Origin: Pseudonocardiaceae bacterium YIM PH 21723
GTDB lineage: Bacteria > Actinomycetota > Actinomycetes > Mycobacteriales > Pseudonocardiaceae
NCBI GenBank assembly: GCA_003600225.1
Contig: QZFT01000056.1
Span: forward strand, 124,001 to 188,000
Length of the DNA: 64,000 nt
Direction of reading: 5' to 3'
Shown: positions 54,253 to 63,096 of the stretch, in pieces
How positions within the stretch are numbered: position 1 is the stretch's first letter
Layout of the letters: every line of letters begins with the position of its first letter
The notes under the pieces: generated by a model
What the model was told of the DNA's origin: nothing
The model's database searches: none
What the model saw: the letters and a program-made list of their open reading frames with translations, nothing else
Made by a program: the position numbers and the translations under genes

Positions 54253-55625
54253 GCGATTTTGACGTTGTCGTGCTGGGCGCGGGGCCCGGCGGGTACGTCG
54301 CCGCGATCCGGGCGACCCAGCTGGGCCTGCGCACGGCGATCATCGAGGAACGCTACTGGGGTGGCGTCTGCCTGAACGTGGGGTGCATCCCGTCCAAGGC
54401 CCTGCTGCGGAACGCGGAACTGGCGCACATCTTCACCCACGAGGCGAAGACCTTCGGCATGTCCGGGGACGTGACCTTCGACTACGGCGCCGCCTACCAG
54501 CGCAGCCGCAAGGTGGCCGACGGCCGGGTCAAGGGCGTGCACTACCTGATGAAGAAGAACGCGATCACCCAGTTCGAGGGTCGCGGCAACTTCGTGGACG
54601 CCAACACGATCAGTGTGAACGGCCAGACCATCACCTTCGAGCACTGTGTCATCGCCGCGGGCGCGACCACCCGGCTGCTGCCCGGCACCTCGCTGTCCGA
54701 GCGGGTGGTGACCTACGAGGAGCAGATCCTCAGCGACACCCTGCCGCGCAGCATCATCATCGCCGGCGCGGGCGCCATCGGCGTGGAGTTCGCCTACGTG
54801 CTGCGCAACTACGGCGTCGAGGTGACCATCGTCGAGTTCCTCGACCGGGTGGTGCCCCTCGAGGACGCCGAGGTCTCCAAGGAACTGGCGAAGCAGTACA
54901 AGCGGCTGGGCATCGACGTGCGCACCTCCACTCGGGTGGAGTCGATCGAGGACCAGGGCGACAAGGTCCTGGTCACCGTGTCCAAGGACGGCGCGCAGGA
55001 GGTCCTGGAAGCGGACAAGGTACTGCAGGCCATCGGCTTCCAGCCGCGGGTGGAGGGCTACGGCCTGGAGAACACCGGCGTCCGGCTCACCGAGCGCGGC
55101 GCCATCGAGGTGGACGGCCGCTGCCGGACCAGCGTGGAGAACATCTACGCGATCGGCGACGTCACCGCCAAGCTGATGCTGGCGCACGCCGCCGAGGCCA
55201 TGGGCATCATCGCCGCGGAGACCATCGCGGGCGCGGAGACCATGGAACTGGACTACGCGATGATCCCGAGGGCCACGTACTGCCAGCCGCAGATCGCCAG
55301 CTTCGGCTGGACCGAGGCCCAGGCGCGGGACCAGGGATTCGACGTGCAGGTGGCGAAGTTCCCGTTCACCGCGAACGGGAAGTCACACGGACTCGGCGAG
55401 ACCGCGGGCTTTGTGAAGATCATCAGTGACGCCCGGTACGGCGAGCTGCTCGGCGCTCACCTGATCGGCCCCGAGGTCACCGAACTGCTGCCGGAGCTCA
55501 CCCTGGCCCAGCAGTGGGACCTCACGGTGCACGAGGTCGCCCGCAACGTGCACGCCCACCCCTCCCTCGGCGAAGCGGTCAAGGAGGCCATCCACGGGCT
55601 GGCCGGACACATGATCAATCTGTGA
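54249..55625 (+). CDS. lpdA: Dihydrolipoyl dehydrogenase (E3)
   Basis: 458 residues, class I pyridine-nucleotide disulfide oxidoreductase. FAD motif [10 protein letters not shown], redox disulfide [10 protein letters not shown], second nucleotide motif [17 protein letters not shown], and C-terminal catalytic HAHPSLGE. It reoxidises dihydrolipoamide of 2-oxoacid dehydrogenases and related complexes using NAD. It starts at ATG 54249, translationally coupled to the upstream membrane protein. No E1/E2 genes are in the window. Confidence 0.95.
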   Translation: MSDFDVVVLGAGPGGYVAAIRATQLGLRTAIIEERYWGGVCLNVGCIPSKALLRNAELAHIFTHEAKTFGMSGDVTFDYGAAYQRSRKVADGRVKGVHYLMKKNAITQFEGRGNFVDANTISVNGQTITFEHCVIAAGATTRLLPGTSLSERVVTYEEQILSDTLPRSIIIAGAGAIGVEFAYVLRNYGVEVTIVEFLDRVVPLEDAEVSKELAKQYKRLGIDVRTSTRVESIEDQGDKVLVTVSKDGAQEVLEADKVLQAIGFQPRVEGYGLENTGVRLTERGAIEVDGRCRTSVENIYAIGDVTAKLMLAHAAEAMGIIAAETIAGAETMELDYAMIPRATYCQPQIASFGWTEAQARDQGFDVQVAKFPFTANGKSHGLGETAGFVKIISDARYGELLGAHLIGPEVTELLPELTLAQQWDLTVHEVARNVHAHPSLGEAVKEAIHGLAGHMINL

Positions 55626-55659
55626 TTTGCCAAGCCCCGCAGGGTATGCGCTAAACTAG

Positions 55660-55835
55660 AGGCGCAGGGCGCTCCCGATAACCCCCAGGTCGGTCGAGCG
55701 CCCTGCGCCTAATACTCGGTGCTTCGCACCTTCGCGGACTCCTGGTGTTTTCTGGGGCTCTCGCCCCAGACCCCAGGCCAGGGCGGCCTGCGGCCCCCTG
55801 GACCCCCGCTTTCGGCTCGCTCGCTGCGCTCGCAT
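55660..55835 (+). repeat. Hairpin cluster downstream of lpdA
   Basis: A perfect 15-bp stem (55660-55674 with 55696-55710) around a 21-nt loop follows the lpdA stop by 34 nt. Two further GC hairpins follow near 55754-55771 (CTGGGGC-tctc-GCCCCAG) and 55787-55802 (CCAGGG...CCCTGG). The first may terminate lpdA. The rest, rich in CGCTCGCTGCGCTCGC-type sequence, lead into the 3' end of the convergent binding-protein gene. A structured RNA or terminator array is possible. Confidence 0.6.
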
Positions 55836-55839
55836 TGCT

Positions 55840-57456
55840 TCAGCAGTCGGCTACTTCTAGGGTTGATGGGTCCTTGAGGCGTTGGCAGGCGGTGCGGAAG
55901 GACTGGTCCACCGGCGGGAGGTCTTTCGCGATCTTGCCGCTGCGCAGGATCGGGACCAGTTTGCCGATCGGCCAGAGATCGTTGTCCGGCTGCTCCTTGT
56001 AGTAGAAACCTCCGGAAGCCGCAGGTAGCAAGCGGTCGACGGAGCCGGAGAGGGCGTCGCGGACGTCGACCGCCCGCGGAATCGGGTCGAGCTTGTTCTC
56101 GGTGGCGGTGCTGTCCCGTTTAGCGACCAGGTCGGCGAAGGTCCGCCGCGCGGCGCTGACCGCGACGGCCACCCCGTCGCGATGCACGATCCCCCAGCCG
56201 TCATCGAGATCCTGATCGATGTGCCACAGCGCGCCGTAGGCATCGAGGAAGTCCTTGAAGTCCTTGGGAGCCGACGCCGGGTCGCCCGCCCACACGTGCG
56301 GATCGGCGACCGAGGCGTTCAGCTGGCCGACTCCCGCCTTGTCCAGTTTCGCCGCCTCGATCCCCAGCCCCGGACTACCGGTCACGATCAACAGGTTCTT
56401 CGGCACATCCCGGCATTTACGCAGGTCATACAGTTGATCCACGAACAGTCCCAGGTCACGATCCCGGCCGGCGAAGAACACGACCTGGGGTCTCGCCGTA
56501 CAGATATCCGTCACCTGCTGCTTGAACAGGGTGATGGACTCGCCCAGTGAACCGTTGAACGCGAGGCTGTGGTCGCTGAGATTCAGTCCGGGAAAGGCCG
56601 AACGGAAGGACGCCGCCAGGCTCCGCACATAGTTGTCCTTCTCGTTCCGGTCGTACACCAGATAACCGGTATACGACGTCGGAAGCGGCGAACCCTGGGT
56701 GTTGGACAGAGTCGACAGGTAGGCCGCGAGTGCCCTACCCAGCTGGTGATTCGACGGCGCCACCTTGAAGAAGGCCCGCGGATTACCCATGTCGTCGGAA
56801 TTCAGCGCCGATCCGATGACCGGCAGGCCGGCGTCGTTCAGCATCTTCGCCGCGTGCGTCGTCGAGGGCAGGCTCAAGCCCATACCGGCGACGGCGACCA
56901 GCGGGTGATCGCGGTCCTTGGCCAGCTCCACCAGCCCGGGAACCACAGCCGGATCATCCCAGCGCGACTGATCGGCGCCCACGTTCACCACGACCAGCTG
57001 GACCTGCAGCGTCGGATCCTCCAGCACCGCACTGTGGTTGGCCTGCTGGAGTCCGATGAAGGCACCCCGCAACGCGTGCAGCGCCTCGACCGGCCGCGCG
57101 GCCTCGCCATCGGAGACGGCGAACGGAACCGGCAGGACCAGGGCCACCCGCACATACGGTTTCGACTGCCGGGCGATCCGCTGGTTCTCCTCCACGATCT
57201 TGTGCACGACATCGTTGACCGGGTCCATCTCCGACGCGGTGCTGAAGTTCACCGGCTTGTCGATCGTCCAGCCGACACACTCCCGGCTCGAACTCGGCCG
57301 GTGCAGGTGGTAACCCGCCGTGTCGCTGTCGTCCAGGTCGGCGCAGGTTTCGGCGCCGACGGCCTGGACGATCCCGACGGCGATGAAGCCGGCCAGGAAG
57401 ATCCCCGCGGCGGCCGCGGCGATCCAGTGGGGGCTCCAGGTAGTGCCCTCAGGCAT
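55840..57456 (-). CDS. Membrane-anchored periplasmic-binding-fold (type 1) sensor-like protein
   Basis: 538 residues. One TM (about 11-34) near the N-terminus and then a long extracytoplasmic part. The region about 90-430 has the type 1 periplasmic-binding (Leu/Ile/Val-binding-like) pattern: VRVALVLPVPF, LRGAFIGLQQANH, LVAVAGMGLSLPS, LPVIGSALNSDDM, and FFAGRDRDLGLF. Several cysteines suggest disulfides. No lipobox is present and no ABC permease is nearby. The ATG at 57456 has GGAGGA upstream, and the preceding NTPase gene's stop lies inside this start (8-nt overlap). It probably senses a ligand outside the membrane for the coupled NTPase. Confidence 0.8.
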   Translation of the reverse strand: MPEGTTWSPHWIAAAAAGIFLAGFIAVGIVQAVGAETCADLDDSDTAGYHLHRPSSSRECVGWTIDKPVNFSTASEMDPVNDVVHKIVEENQRIARQSKPYVRVALVLPVPFAVSDGEAARPVEALHALRGAFIGLQQANHSAVLEDPTLQVQLVVVNVGADQSRWDDPAVVPGLVELAKDRDHPLVAVAGMGLSLPSTTHAAKMLNDAGLPVIGSALNSDDMGNPRAFFKVAPSNHQLGRALAAYLSTLSNTQGSPLPTSYTGYLVYDRNEKDNYVRSLAASFRSAFPGLNLSDHSLAFNGSLGESITLFKQQVTDICTARPQVVFFAGRDRDLGLFVDQLYDLRKCRDVPKNLLIVTGSPGLGIEAAKLDKAGVGQLNASVADPHVWAGDPASAPKDFKDFLDAYGALWHIDQDLDDGWGIVHRDGVAVAVSAARRTFADLVAKRDSTATENKLDPIPRAVDVRDALSGSVDRLLPAASGGFYYKEQPDNDLWPIGKLVPILRSGKIAKDLPPVDQSFRTACQRLKDPSTLEVADC

Positions 57457-59299
57457 CTGTTCCTCCTGCAGAGGGTGATTCCGAGACCCGCAGCGCATCC
57501 GCCAGGGCGAGCTCGCGCAGCGGCCGCGGCCAGGACAGCCGGTCGACGGCGGTGGCGAAGGTGTCGATGACCAGGGACAACGAGTCGGCCTCGGGTCGCT
57601 CGGCGACCGCGATCAACCGCAGGCCGAGGATCGCCTTGTCCCGCAGGATCTGGTTCTCCGTGTCCTCAAGGGGCAGGGTGACCACCTGTTCCACGCCCGG
57701 GGAGGAGGTCAACGCCAGGTACAGCGCACACAGTGACTTCAGGTCCGGCGACTCCGCCGGGCAGGCGTACAGCGCGGAACGGACGGCGGCGACCAGCTCG
57801 GCGGTGATCACCCTGGTCAGCAGTACCGGGACGCTCAGGACCTCGTCGCTACCACGCTGACATTCCACCGCCGCCCTCGCGATGCGCAGCAGGTCCCGCA
57901 CCAGTCCCCCGGACCAGACGTGGCAGAAGGACGCCATCCGCTCGCCGAAGCCGGCGGCACGGGCGGAGATCACCAGTTGCGACTCGGCCTGGGTCAGCCG
58001 GTCCGTGAAGATCACCGTGTCGAAGGCCGAGTCGAACGTGCCCCGATACGGCATGCCGCGCCGCTCGAAGGCGTCCAGCGCGTCGGTGGACACCGAGATC
58101 AGGAAATGCACGCCGGGGATGTGGAACAGTTCCTTGATCTCGTTGATCACGCTGGGCAGGTGCTCCGGGCGATCCAGCTTGTCCAGCTCGTCGATACAGA
58201 CGATCACCCGGCGATCCGCGTAGGTGTCGGCGCTCAACCGCAGGAGCTCCCGCAACCGCAACACCAGATCGGCCTGGGACACCGGCCGGCTCCGGCGCTT
58301 GGTGTTGCGTTCGGTGGAGGCCTCCGCGAACCGGGGAACCTTGCCGACCAGCTTGGCGACGGTGCCCGACTCGACCTCCCAGTTCAGCCAGTCGAGCAGC
58401 TCCCTGGCCTTGCGGGCGACCGGGGACAACCGGGTCTGCGCCGCTCGCGGGTAGCGCAGGACCAGCCGCGGCATCCACCGGGTGGACTGGATCGGCCCCA
58501 GTGACGGGATGCCCTGCGGCAGGCTGAGCCGGGAGGCCAGCTCCTGCAACAGGATGTGGATGAGCTCCCCCGGTTCGTGGATGGTCGGTGCCGGAATCAG
58601 CACGGCGAAGTCCCGCAGGTGCGGCCGCGTGGCGACAGCACGCAGCGCGGTCGACTTCCCCGAACCGCGAACCCCGGCCAGGCCGATCGCCGAGGCCTGA
58701 TGCTGCTCGATGAAGTCCAGCACCCGCCGCACCGTCTCAACCGGGGTGATCTGCGCGTTGTCCAGCTCGACCAGCCGGGGTGCACGGCTGGTCAGCGGCT
58801 CGATTCCCTGCGCACGCAGTACTTCGTTGATCGCGGTGGCGAGCTCCTCGCCGATGATGGTGTCCCGCTGCTGGTTCAGCGCCGTCCGCCGGGTGTCCCA
58901 TTCCAGCAGGACACGCCGGTTGAGCCGCGAGTCCCGCTGGGCCACGACGTGGCCGATCCCCCCGACGATCAGGATCAGCAAGGCGAGGCCTTCCAGCACC
59001 CGGATGCTCGTCCTGGGCAGATCCCAGGCTTTCAGCTCCAGCGCGACGATCCCGGACAGGCCGGTCAGCAACAGCAGCGCCGACAGCACGACGGTGACTC
59101 GCACGCCCACCGCGCCGATGACCCGCACCCGCCGATCGACATCCGCGATCTTCTCGCGAACCGCGCCCAGCCGATCGGCAATACGTTCCTGATTGCGCCG
59201 CAGCTGCCGGAGAACGTCCTCCCATAATTTCTGGTAACGCTCGAATTCATCGTCGCCGGCAAATCTCTCGGCGAAGTCCGAAAAGTCGAAGTCGTCCAA
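57449..59299 (-). CDS. Membrane-embedded P-loop NTPase (AAA/STAND-like)
   Basis: 616 residues. An N-terminal charged coiled coil (about 18-57) and two TM helices (about 62-88 and 101-120) precede a P-loop domain: Walker A GVRGSGKST (209-217), Walker B VIVCIDELDKL (about 365-375), and a sensor-like FLISVS (about 399-404), with a C-terminal helical region. The Walker A to B distance and TM placement before the P-loop resemble KAP/STAND-type NTPases without being a canonical KAP. The cytoplasmic NTPase domain would be driven by the coupled extracytoplasmic binding protein. It is the first gene of this two-gene unit. Function unknown. Confidence 0.8.
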   Translation of the reverse strand: MDDFDFSDFAERFAGDDEFERYQKLWEDVLRQLRRNQERIADRLGAVREKIADVDRRVRVIGAVGVRVTVVLSALLLLTGLSGIVALELKAWDLPRTSIRVLEGLALLILIVGGIGHVVAQRDSRLNRRVLLEWDTRRTALNQQRDTIIGEELATAINEVLRAQGIEPLTSRAPRLVELDNAQITPVETVRRVLDFIEQHQASAIGLAGVRGSGKSTALRAVATRPHLRDFAVLIPAPTIHEPGELIHILLQELASRLSLPQGIPSLGPIQSTRWMPRLVLRYPRAAQTRLSPVARKARELLDWLNWEVESGTVAKLVGKVPRFAEASTERNTKRRSRPVSQADLVLRLRELLRLSADTYADRRVIVCIDELDKLDRPEHLPSVINEIKELFHIPGVHFLISVSTDALDAFERRGMPYRGTFDSAFDTVIFTDRLTQAESQLVISARAAGFGERMASFCHVWSGGLVRDLLRIARAAVECQRGSDEVLSVPVLLTRVITAELVAAVRSALYACPAESPDLKSLCALYLALTSSPGVEQVVTLPLEDTENQILRDKAILGLRLIAVAERPEADSLSLVIDTFATAVDRLSWPRPLRELALADALRVSESPSAGGTDA

Positions 59300-59509
59300 C
59301 GGAGTGAGCCTTCCCCCTGGCCAGAGAGCTCTGAACCGCCTAAACCGTGCTGAGGATTAGACAGGAACCGGCCACCGATGACAAGCCGGGTAACCGTCAT
59401 TCGAATTCATATCAGAACGTGAAAAAACACGCGAAGAAACAATTCCGCCGACCATTGTGCGGCGCACTTGCGTGATATCGCAACCCGCAGCCGGGCGTAT
59501 ATTCGTCCC

Positions 59510-59890
59510 ATGGCGACGTGGGACGATGTGCGGCGGCTGGCGCTGGACCTGCCCGAGGTGACCGAACGGGCAGGTCGGACCCCGCAATGGCGGGTGCGGG
59601 ACAAGATGTTCGCCTGGGACAGGCCGCTGCGCGGCACCGATCTCGCCGAGCTGGGCGACCGGGCCCCGGACGGGGAGATTCTCGGCCTTCGAGTGGCCGA
59701 CCTACACGCCAAAGAGGCGTTGATCGCCTCCGATCCCGGGGTGTATTTCACCATCCCGCATTTCGACGGCTACGCCTCGGTGCTGGTGCTGCTCGACCGG
59801 ATCGACGTCCAGGAGCTGCGCGAGGCACTCACCGACGCGTGGCTGGTGCGCGCGCCGAAACGCCTGGCAGCGGAGTTCCTGGCAGAGTGA
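59510..59890 (+). CDS. MmcQ/YjbR family protein
   Basis: 126 residues of the MmcQ/YjbR-like DNA-binding-type fold: WDDVRRLALDLPEVTE, WRVRDKMFAWDRPL, FTIPHFDGYASVLVLLDRI and a C-terminal LREALTDAWLVRAPKRL. The biochemical role of the family is not established. The ATG at 59510 is chosen over a longer in-frame start. Its stop overlaps the next gene's GTG. Confidence 0.85.
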   Translation: MATWDDVRRLALDLPEVTERAGRTPQWRVRDKMFAWDRPLRGTDLAELGDRAPDGEILGLRVADLHAKEALIASDPGVYFTIPHFDGYASVLVLLDRIDVQELREALTDAWLVRAPKRLAAEFLAE

Positions 59891-60639
59891 CCCCGGTGAG
59901 TTCTGCCCAACCCGGCGCGCTGCGCGACGCCTGGCGCACCATCGTGCCCGACCTGGACGGCGCCGACGGCCCGCTTCCCCCGCTACTGCTCGCCCTCACC
60001 TTCGTCACCGGGCTCGTCGACTCGGTCAGTTTCCTGCAGCTCGGCCACGTCTTCGTGGCCAACATGACCGGCAACATCGTGTTCGTCGCCTTCGCGCTGG
60101 CCGGTACCCGGGATTTCGACCTGTGGGCCTCGATCATCGCGCTGGGCGCCTTCGTTCTCGGCGCGATGCTGGCGGGCCGGATCGGCTTCGCCGTGCGGCA
60201 CCGGGGACGGCACCTACTGCTGGTGGTCGCGGCGGAGACGGTCCTGGTACTGGCCACCTGCGCGTTCACCTGGCACTACGGCATTCCCGAGGCCGGCTGG
60301 GAACGGGACCTGGTGATCTTGCTGTTGGGGATCGCCATGGGTGCGCAGAGCGCCACCGCCCGCCAGCTGGCGGTCGCCGACCTGAACACCACGGTGCTGA
60401 CCCAGACCCTGGCCGGCATGTCCGCCGACAGCGCCTTGGCGGGCGGCTCCGGCGGTCACGCCGGGCGGCGGCTGCTCGCGGTGCTGACCATGATCCTCGG
60501 CGCCTTCACCGGCGCGGCCCTGGTCCTGCACGCGCACACGGTCTCCACCCTGGTCCTGGCCACCGCGCTGCTGGCCGTCACCGCCCTGGTCACCGGAAGC
60601 ACGGCCCGGACGAACCGCAGGTGGACGATCCCGAAATGA
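59887..60639 (+). CDS. YoaK/DUF1275 family membrane protein
   Basis: About 250 residues, six TM helices, DUF1275 signatures FVTGLVDSVSFLQLGHVFVANMTGNIVF and MGAQSATARQLAVADLNTTVLTQTL. Function unknown; the family is widespread. It starts at GTG 59887 overlapping the YjbR stop (GTGA); GTG 59896 is an alternative. It ends before the hairpin at 60652. Confidence 0.88.
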   Translation: MTPVSSAQPGALRDAWRTIVPDLDGADGPLPPLLLALTFVTGLVDSVSFLQLGHVFVANMTGNIVFVAFALAGTRDFDLWASIIALGAFVLGAMLAGRIGFAVRHRGRHLLLVVAAETVLVLATCAFTWHYGIPEAGWERDLVILLLGIAMGAQSATARQLAVADLNTTVLTQTLAGMSADSALAGGSGGHAGRRLLAVLTMILGAFTGAALVLHAHTVSTLVLATALLAVTALVTGSTARTNRRWTIPK

Positions 60640-60651
60640 CCCCGGATATAC

Positions 60652-60696
60652 GACACCGCGCTCAACCGACCTGGGGGTCATCGGGAGCGCGGCGTC
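60652..60696 (+). terminator. Hairpin after DUF1275 gene
   Basis: 12-nt arms (60652-60663 and 60685-60696) pair with one mismatch around a 21-nt loop, 13 nt after the stop. No T-tract follows. A small TTTCCTT/AAGGAAA hairpin (60772-60791) nearer the convergent hydrolase may serve that gene. Confidence 0.6.
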
Positions 60697-60825
60697 AGAC
60701 GTAGGTTAGCGCGCCGTATGCGTCCGGTGCAATGAACGGACCCGAACCAGATAGGTACAGCGCAAGTCGATTTTCCTTACTCACAAGGAAACAGCAGGTC
60801 ACGTCCCGATATCAATGTGCTCCAC

Positions 60826-61602
60826 TCAGTCCGGGATTCTCACGTTCTGAGACAGGAATCCCGCGACGAGCGGGCTGGCCACCGAGCGGAATTCCTCGTG
60901 GTACGCGTGCCGCGCACCGCGGATCAGCTCCAGCCGCGCGCCGCGGATCCGGCCGGCCAGCAGCGGTGCGTTGGCGGTCGGGTTGATCAGATCGTCGGTG
61001 CCGTGCACCACCAGGGTCGGCGAGGTGATCGTGAGCAGCGCGTCCCAGCCGTTGTGCTCGACGCTGGCGGTGAAGTGCTGCCTGCGCGCGTACAGCGGCA
61101 TGTCCGGATCGCCGAGCGCGTTGTACGGACCCGGCCAGGCCGGGGTGTACATCAGGTCGATCAACGCTTCCCGTGGATCTGCGGCGGCCATGGCCCGGGT
61201 GACCTCGTCGGTGCGCTCGATCCCGTTCGGCGCGCCGGGCGAGGTGCAGCCCAGCACCAGGCCGGCGACCCGGCCGGGGTGATCGGCGGCCAGCCACTGC
61301 GCGATGCGGCCGCCCAGCGACATGCCGTAGACATGCGCCCGGTCGATCTCCAGGGCGTCCAGCACGGCGATCATGTCGCCGGCCATCCCCCGGGTCGAAT
61401 ACTGCATGGCCCGGGGCTTGTCGCTGGCCCCGGTACCGGCGTAGTCGACGGTGATCACCTGGTGGTCGGCGGCGAAATCCGGGAGCACGGAATCCCACCA
61501 GTGCAGGGTGTTGGCCTGCCCGCCGAGCAGCAGCAGCGGCTCTCCGGAGCCTTGGGTCTCGTAGTGAATGCCGAGGCCGGCCGGGGTCGAAGCGATGGGC
61601 AC
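60826..61602 (-). CDS. Alpha/beta-fold hydrolase
   Basis: 258 residues. Nucleophile elbow GMSLGG with Ser about 95, oxyanion-type GGQAN, Asp in VHGTDDL and His in GARHAYH. Similar to 3-oxoadipate enol-lactonase/proline iminopeptidase-type hydrolases. Substrate unknown. It starts 4 nt after the DUF2306 stop and is co-transcribed with it, under probable control of the divergent TetR. Confidence 0.88.
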   Translation of the reverse strand: MPIASTPAGLGIHYETQGSGEPLLLLGGQANTLHWWDSVLPDFAADHQVITVDYAGTGASDKPRAMQYSTRGMAGDMIAVLDALEIDRAHVYGMSLGGRIAQWLAADHPGRVAGLVLGCTSPGAPNGIERTDEVTRAMAAADPREALIDLMYTPAWPGPYNALGDPDMPLYARRQHFTASVEHNGWDALLTITSPTLVVHGTDDLINPTANAPLLAGRIRGARLELIRGARHAYHEEFRSVASPLVAGFLSQNVRIPD

Positions 61603-61606
61603 ACCC

Positions 61607-62266
61607 CTACCCTAGTTTCCGCACCGGTAACCGGCGCACCGGGCGGTCCAGGTAGGCCTGCGTCATCAGGATGGCCAGCGTGAACGAGAGCCAGGTGGAG
61701 ATGATGGCCACCGAGTTGCCCCCCGGAACCGGCGGCCCCAGCACGAAGACGCAGACAATGGTGATCACCCGGGCCAACGGGACGCCCAGTGCCATGCCGA
61801 AGCTGCGCAGCATCCAGACCCGGTGCTCGGCGAATCGCCGTCGCCGCGCGGCCAGCCAGCCCTCCGCGGTGGCGTGCAGCCACAGCAGCGAGAACAGCAC
61901 ATTGCCCACCCGCACCGCAGGCCCGAACTCGCTCACCACGCCTACGGCCAGCGCCAGCAATCCGGCGCTGAGCGCCACGCAGACATAGGTCCGGCCGACC
62001 CAGCGATGCATCACCGGATACCGCTTGCGGAACTGCGGCGACAGCTGGAGCAGGCCGGTCAGGTACACCGCCGAGCCCAGGATGACGTGCAGGGACATCG
62101 TCACGTAATGCCAGGGGATGGAGTCGTTCCGGGACAGCGCCTGTTCCCGGTCGAAGGCCCAGTAGTTGGGCAGCCGCCAGGCGATGAACGCCAGCAGCAG
62201 CCCGGCCAGGATCCAGCGCCAGACCCGGCCGCTCCGTTTCACGGGTCGTTCGACGGTCGTCGTCAT
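61607..62266 (-). CDS. DUF2306 family membrane protein
   Basis: 219 residues, about six TM helices. DUF2306 features include HVILGSAVYLTGLLQLSPQFRKRYPVMHRWVGRTYV and the histidines HAT..., RFAEHRVWMLRSF. Function unknown; the conserved His residues could bind metal or heme. The ATG at 62266 is 7 nt from a GGGGGA; the in-frame ATG 62272 is too close to it. It is the first gene of an operon with the alpha/beta hydrolase. Confidence 0.82.
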   Translation of the reverse strand: MTTTVERPVKRSGRVWRWILAGLLLAFIAWRLPNYWAFDREQALSRNDSIPWHYVTMSLHVILGSAVYLTGLLQLSPQFRKRYPVMHRWVGRTYVCVALSAGLLALAVGVVSEFGPAVRVGNVLFSLLWLHATAEGWLAARRRRFAEHRVWMLRSFGMALGVPLARVITIVCVFVLGPPVPGGNSVAIISTWLSFTLAILMTQAYLDRPVRRLPVRKLG

Positions 62267-62282
62267 GATCATTCCCCCAATT

Positions 62283-62317
62283 GCGTATCTCGTACGCTCT
62301 CTGCGTACAGAATACGC
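62283..62317. promoter_or_regulatory. Tandem GCGTA-N5-TACGC operators
   Basis: Two exact 15-bp palindromes, 62283-62297 and 62303-62317, with centres 20 bp apart, lie in the gap between divergent DUF2306 and tetR genes. Two turns of helix put two TetR dimers on one face. A -35/-10 pair for tetR (CTGCGT 62301-62306, TAGGCT 62324-62329, 17-bp spacing) overlaps the second site. Confidence 0.7.
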
Positions 62318-62338
62318 ATGCACTAGGCTCGGGTGTCA

Positions 62339-63067
62339 ATGACGAGCAATGAGGCCCTGACGGCGATCCACGCGGCCTGGGGCGTGAAGGAATCCAGGCA
62401 ACGCGGCCCCCGGCCGGGCCTGTCCGCGGAGCGCATCGTCGCGGCCGCCTGCGAACTGGCCGACGCCGAAGGACTGGGCGCGGTCTCGATGAGCCGGGTG
62501 GCCGCCGCACTGGACACCGGTGCCATGTCGCTCTACCGGCATGTGCCGTCCAAGGACCACCTGCTGGCGTTGATGTTCGACGCCATGGCGGGTCAGGCGC
62601 CCGTCCCGGTCGACGGCGAGACCTGGCAGGACGGGATCCGGCGCTGGGCGTCGGCGCTGCGCGCGAGTTATCTGCGCCATTCCTGGGCCGCGCAGATCCC
62701 GATCACCGGCCCGCCCGCGTTGCCGAACCAGGTGCACTGGATGGAGGCGATGCTGCGCTCGCTCAGCGAGACCGGCCTGCCCGGCACGCACAAGCTGGGC
62801 GTGCTGCAACTGGTGGCCGGATACGTGCACGACGACGCCACGATGAACGTCACCATCGCCCGCCGGACCGGCAGCGGCGAGGACATCGGACCGCACTACG
62901 CCGGGTTGCTGCGGGAACTCGCCGACGCCCAACGGTTCCCCGCGCTGCGCGGGCTGGTGGACGAGGGGGTGTTCGACCGGGCCGATCCGCCGGAGGAGCA
63001 GTTCCACTTCGGCCTGGAACGGATCATCGCCGGGGTCGGATCACTTCTGGGCACGACCAAGCCCTGA
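62339..63067 (+). CDS. TetR family transcriptional regulator
   Basis: 242 residues. HTH RIVAAACELADAEGLGAVSMSRVAAALDTGAMSLYRHVPSKDH, followed by a TetR_C-type (TetR/tetracycline-repressor-like) ligand domain. It starts at ATG 62339 or GTG 62333; the mRNA may be nearly leaderless as the putative -10 lies only ten bases upstream. It is divergent from the DUF2306/hydrolase operon with tandem operators in between, so it represses both. Confidence 0.9.
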   Translation: MTSNEALTAIHAAWGVKESRQRGPRPGLSAERIVAAACELADAEGLGAVSMSRVAAALDTGAMSLYRHVPSKDHLLALMFDAMAGQAPVPVDGETWQDGIRRWASALRASYLRHSWAAQIPITGPPALPNQVHWMEAMLRSLSETGLPGTHKLGVLQLVAGYVHDDATMNVTIARRTGSGEDIGPHYAGLLRELADAQRFPALRGLVDEGVFDRADPPEEQFHFGLERIIAGVGSLLGTTKP

Positions 63068-63096
63068 CCGCGAACGGCCAGGGCGGGGAGTCGAGA

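Noticed and set aside
55660-55710. Perfect 15-bp stem considered as a tRNA acceptor or attachment site
   Set aside because: No cloverleaf arms, no CCA end and no integrase nearby.
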